The notes under the pieces are model-generated. The model did not search any database and had not been told where the DNA came from. It saw only the letters and a list, made by a program, of their open reading frames with translations. Below, one piece after another: positions 13,763-14,844 of a stretch of 14,844 bases of DNA. A program made the translations under genes and the position numbers. Numbering within the stretch: position 1 is the first letter of the stretch; each line of letters starts with the position of its first letter. Source of the stretch: QHBQ01 sp038230695 (GTDB lineage Bacteria > Chloroflexota > Chloroflexia > QHBQ01); the NCBI GenBank assembly GCA_038230695.1, contig JBBRMT010000103.1, forward strand, positions 1-14,844, given 5' to 3'.

Positions 13763-14378
13763 GGAATGCCTCCTGCTCTTGTTCGTGCGCCTGCCGCGAG
13801 GTGATTAGTTCGCGCAACTGGGTGAGGGCGCGGCGGCGCAGCATCTTGACCGCTACCGCGCTCTTGCCCAGAATGGCCGCCGCCTGGGGGTCGCTCCAGC
13901 CCGCCAGATGCAGTTCGAGGACGTTTCGTCGCTCGGCGGTCAGCCCTGCCAGTATCTCATGCACCGCTTCGTCGCTGCCGCCGAGCAGCGCCGCATCTTC
14001 GGGGGTAGGCGCGGCATCGGCTACTTCGGCGGCATCATCGAGCGCGGCAGTGGGCCGCTGCTGCCGCTGCATATCTACCACCGTGTTGTGGGCAATGCGA
14101 AACAGCCAGGCGGCAAACTGGCCGCCATGATAGCTGCTGATGCGGGCGAAGGCCTTGAGGAACACCGCGCTGGTGGCATCCTCCGCCGCCTCACAATTGC
14201 CCAGTCGCACGTAACAGTAGCGGTAAATCGGGCGCACGAATCTGCCGTAGAGCAAGGCGAACGCCTGCGGGTCGGTGCGGGAGGCCGCCGCCAACTCGTC
14301 GTTCTCCCTATCTACATCCTTAGCCGATAGATCAGCCAGCGGCACATCGCTGGCCCAGGCGTTGGACCATGCGGGCAT
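13749..14378 (-). CDS. ECF-type RNA polymerase sigma factor
   Basis: The 209-residue protein has the two domains of ECF sigma factors. Region 2 (about 37-105) has A-F-A-L-L-Y-G-R-F, Y-R-Y-C-Y-V-R-L-G, the A-E-D-A-T core-binding stretch and W-L-F-R-I-A-H-N at 91-98. Region 4 (about 140-192) has E-R-R-N-V-L-E-L-H, G-W-S-D-P-Q-A-A-A-I-L-G as the first part of the helix-turn-helix and V-K-M-L-R-R-R-A-L as the recognition helix. The 36 residues before region 2 are an N-terminal extension. The ATG start at 14378 has GAGGAG 8 bases upstream. The downstream partner overlaps by 14 bases, so the two proteins are probably made in fixed ratio. It should direct transcription of its own operon and perhaps the glycoside hydrolase. 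Confidence 0.9.
   Translation of the reverse strand: MPAWSNAWASDVPLADLSAKDVDRENDELAAASRTDPQAFALLYGRFVRPIYRYCYVRLGNCEAAEDATSAVFLKAFARISSYHGGQFAAWLFRIAHNTVVDMQRQQRPTAALDDAAEVADAAPTPEDAALLGGSDEAVHEILAGLTAERRNVLELHLAGWSDPQAAAILGKSAVAVKMLRRRALTQLRELITSRQAHEQEQEAFRGRG
13769..13774 (-). promoter_or_regulatory. Ribosome binding site of the anti-sigma-like gene inside the sigma gene
   Basis: AGGAGG on the - strand lies 6 bases before GTG 13762 and within the last codons of the sigma gene. It supports the GTG start and translational coupling. Confidence 0.8.
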
Positions 14379-14412
14379 CAGGTTAGCTCCTCAAGGTTTA
14401 CTGCACTCACTA

Positions 14413-14418
14413 ATTATA
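14413..14418 (-). promoter_or_regulatory. Likely -10 box of the sigma/anti-sigma operon
   Basis: TATAAT on the - strand lies 34 bases before the sigma start codon. No good -35 box is seen at 16-18 bases, so it may be a weak housekeeping promoter; no ECF-type promoter is recognised. Confidence 0.4.
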
Positions 14419-14456
14419 AACGCTTGGGGCAAGCAAAAGGGAACATGAGGGGTGCT

Positions 14457-14844
14457 GAAGCATTCAAATGCCAATCGAAAGCCACGACGTTCGCCGAGTT
14501 TCCGGAGGCTGGGGCGCAGCCCGATCGCGGAAGCATAGAATGTCAATCGAAAGCAGCGGCGTTCGCCAAGTTTCAGAGGGCTGGGGCGCAGCCCGAACCG
14601 TGAAGCACTCAAATGCCAATCGAAAGCAGCGGCGGTCGTCAAGTCTCAGGGGGCTGGGGCGCAGCCCGATCGCTGAAGCATACTAATGCTTATCGAAAGC
14701 AGCGGCATTCGCCAAGTCTCAGGGAGCTGGGGCGCAGCCCGAACCGTGAAGCACTCAAATGCCAATCGAAAGCAGCGGCGGTCGTCAAGTCTCAGGGGGC
14801 TGGGGCGCAGCCCGATCGCTGAAGCATACTAATGCTTATCGAAA
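14457..14844. repeat. 73-bp tandem repeat array with alternating unit types, cut by the window end
   Basis: Units start with GAAGCA at 14457, 14530, 14602, 14675, 14748 and 14821, giving lengths of 73, 72, 73, 73 and 73 plus a partial sixth. Each contains AATCGAAAGC or ATCGAAAGC and ends with a G/C-rich hairpin (CTGGGGCGCAG core; GGGCTG pairs with CAGCCC in most units). Two types alternate. Units 1, 3 and 5 end in GATCGC plus one base, and units 2 and 4 end in GAACCGT. Units 3 and 5 are identical and the start of unit 6 equals that of unit 4, so the real period is 146 bp. Units 1 and 2, next to the sigma gene, are the most diverged. Open frames across the array are not genes, since 73 is not a multiple of 3. 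Confidence 0.9.

Noticed and set aside
14468..14822. Open reading frames on both strands across the tandem repeats
   Set aside because: The unit of 73 bp changes frame at every copy, so these frames are a by-product of the repeat and have no ribosome binding sites.
14457..14844. CRISPR array
   Set aside because: The period is a constant 73 bp and the parts between conserved blocks are repeated too, so there are no unique spacers. No cas gene is present.

Overview
The window looks like chromosomal DNA from a member of the Chloroflexota (inference). It is GC-rich. The protein styles fit that phylum: a zinc ribbon, membrane helix and Ala/Thr-rich stalk protein, an ECF sigma factor paired with a DUF4367-type anti-sigma protein, an MqnA-family protein, and short G/C-rich palindromic repeats. 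No plasmid, phage or transposase gene is visible.

Region 1 (1-3130, + strand) is the end of a cbb3-type (C-family) heme-copper oxidase operon. It holds the C-terminus of CcoN, then a CcoO fused to an extra cytochrome c domain, a CcoS-like protein with a signal peptide, a two-helix protein resembling the membrane anchor of CcoP, a one-helix protein and a small ABM-like alpha/beta protein. A hairpin terminator closes the run. Region 2 (3160-5999, + strand) is a two-gene unit. It has a membrane-anchored exported protein and a 725-residue membrane protein built from three tandem four-helix modules, each homologous to the C-terminal module of CcoN. Likely heme-ligand histidines differ between the modules (QTH, HAH, HAQ). 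This is the most unusual gene in the window.

Region 3 (6000-7925) contains tRNA-Leu(UAG) on the - strand with a clear promoter and terminator, a 350-base non-coding stretch, a VOC-fold protein (+) and an MqnA-family protein (-). The last two genes converge with only two bases between their stop codons.

Region 4 (7926-14392) starts with a 2 x 51 bp tandem repeat. A + strand zinc-ribbon/membrane-anchor/sandwich-domain gene follows and runs head-on, without a stop codon, into a - strand cluster. That cluster reads ECF sigma factor, then a large anti-sigma-like protein with two DUF4367 domains (14-base overlap, ribosome binding site inside the sigma gene), then a secreted or anchored clan GH-A glycoside hydrolase. 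The layout suggests a sensor/sigma pair that may control the hydrolase.

Region 5 (14457-14844) is a 73-bp tandem repeat array that alternates two unit types, giving a 146-bp higher-order period. It runs off the window end. Three copies of another palindromic repeat sit in the oxidase region, and one of them lies in frame inside the three-module gene.
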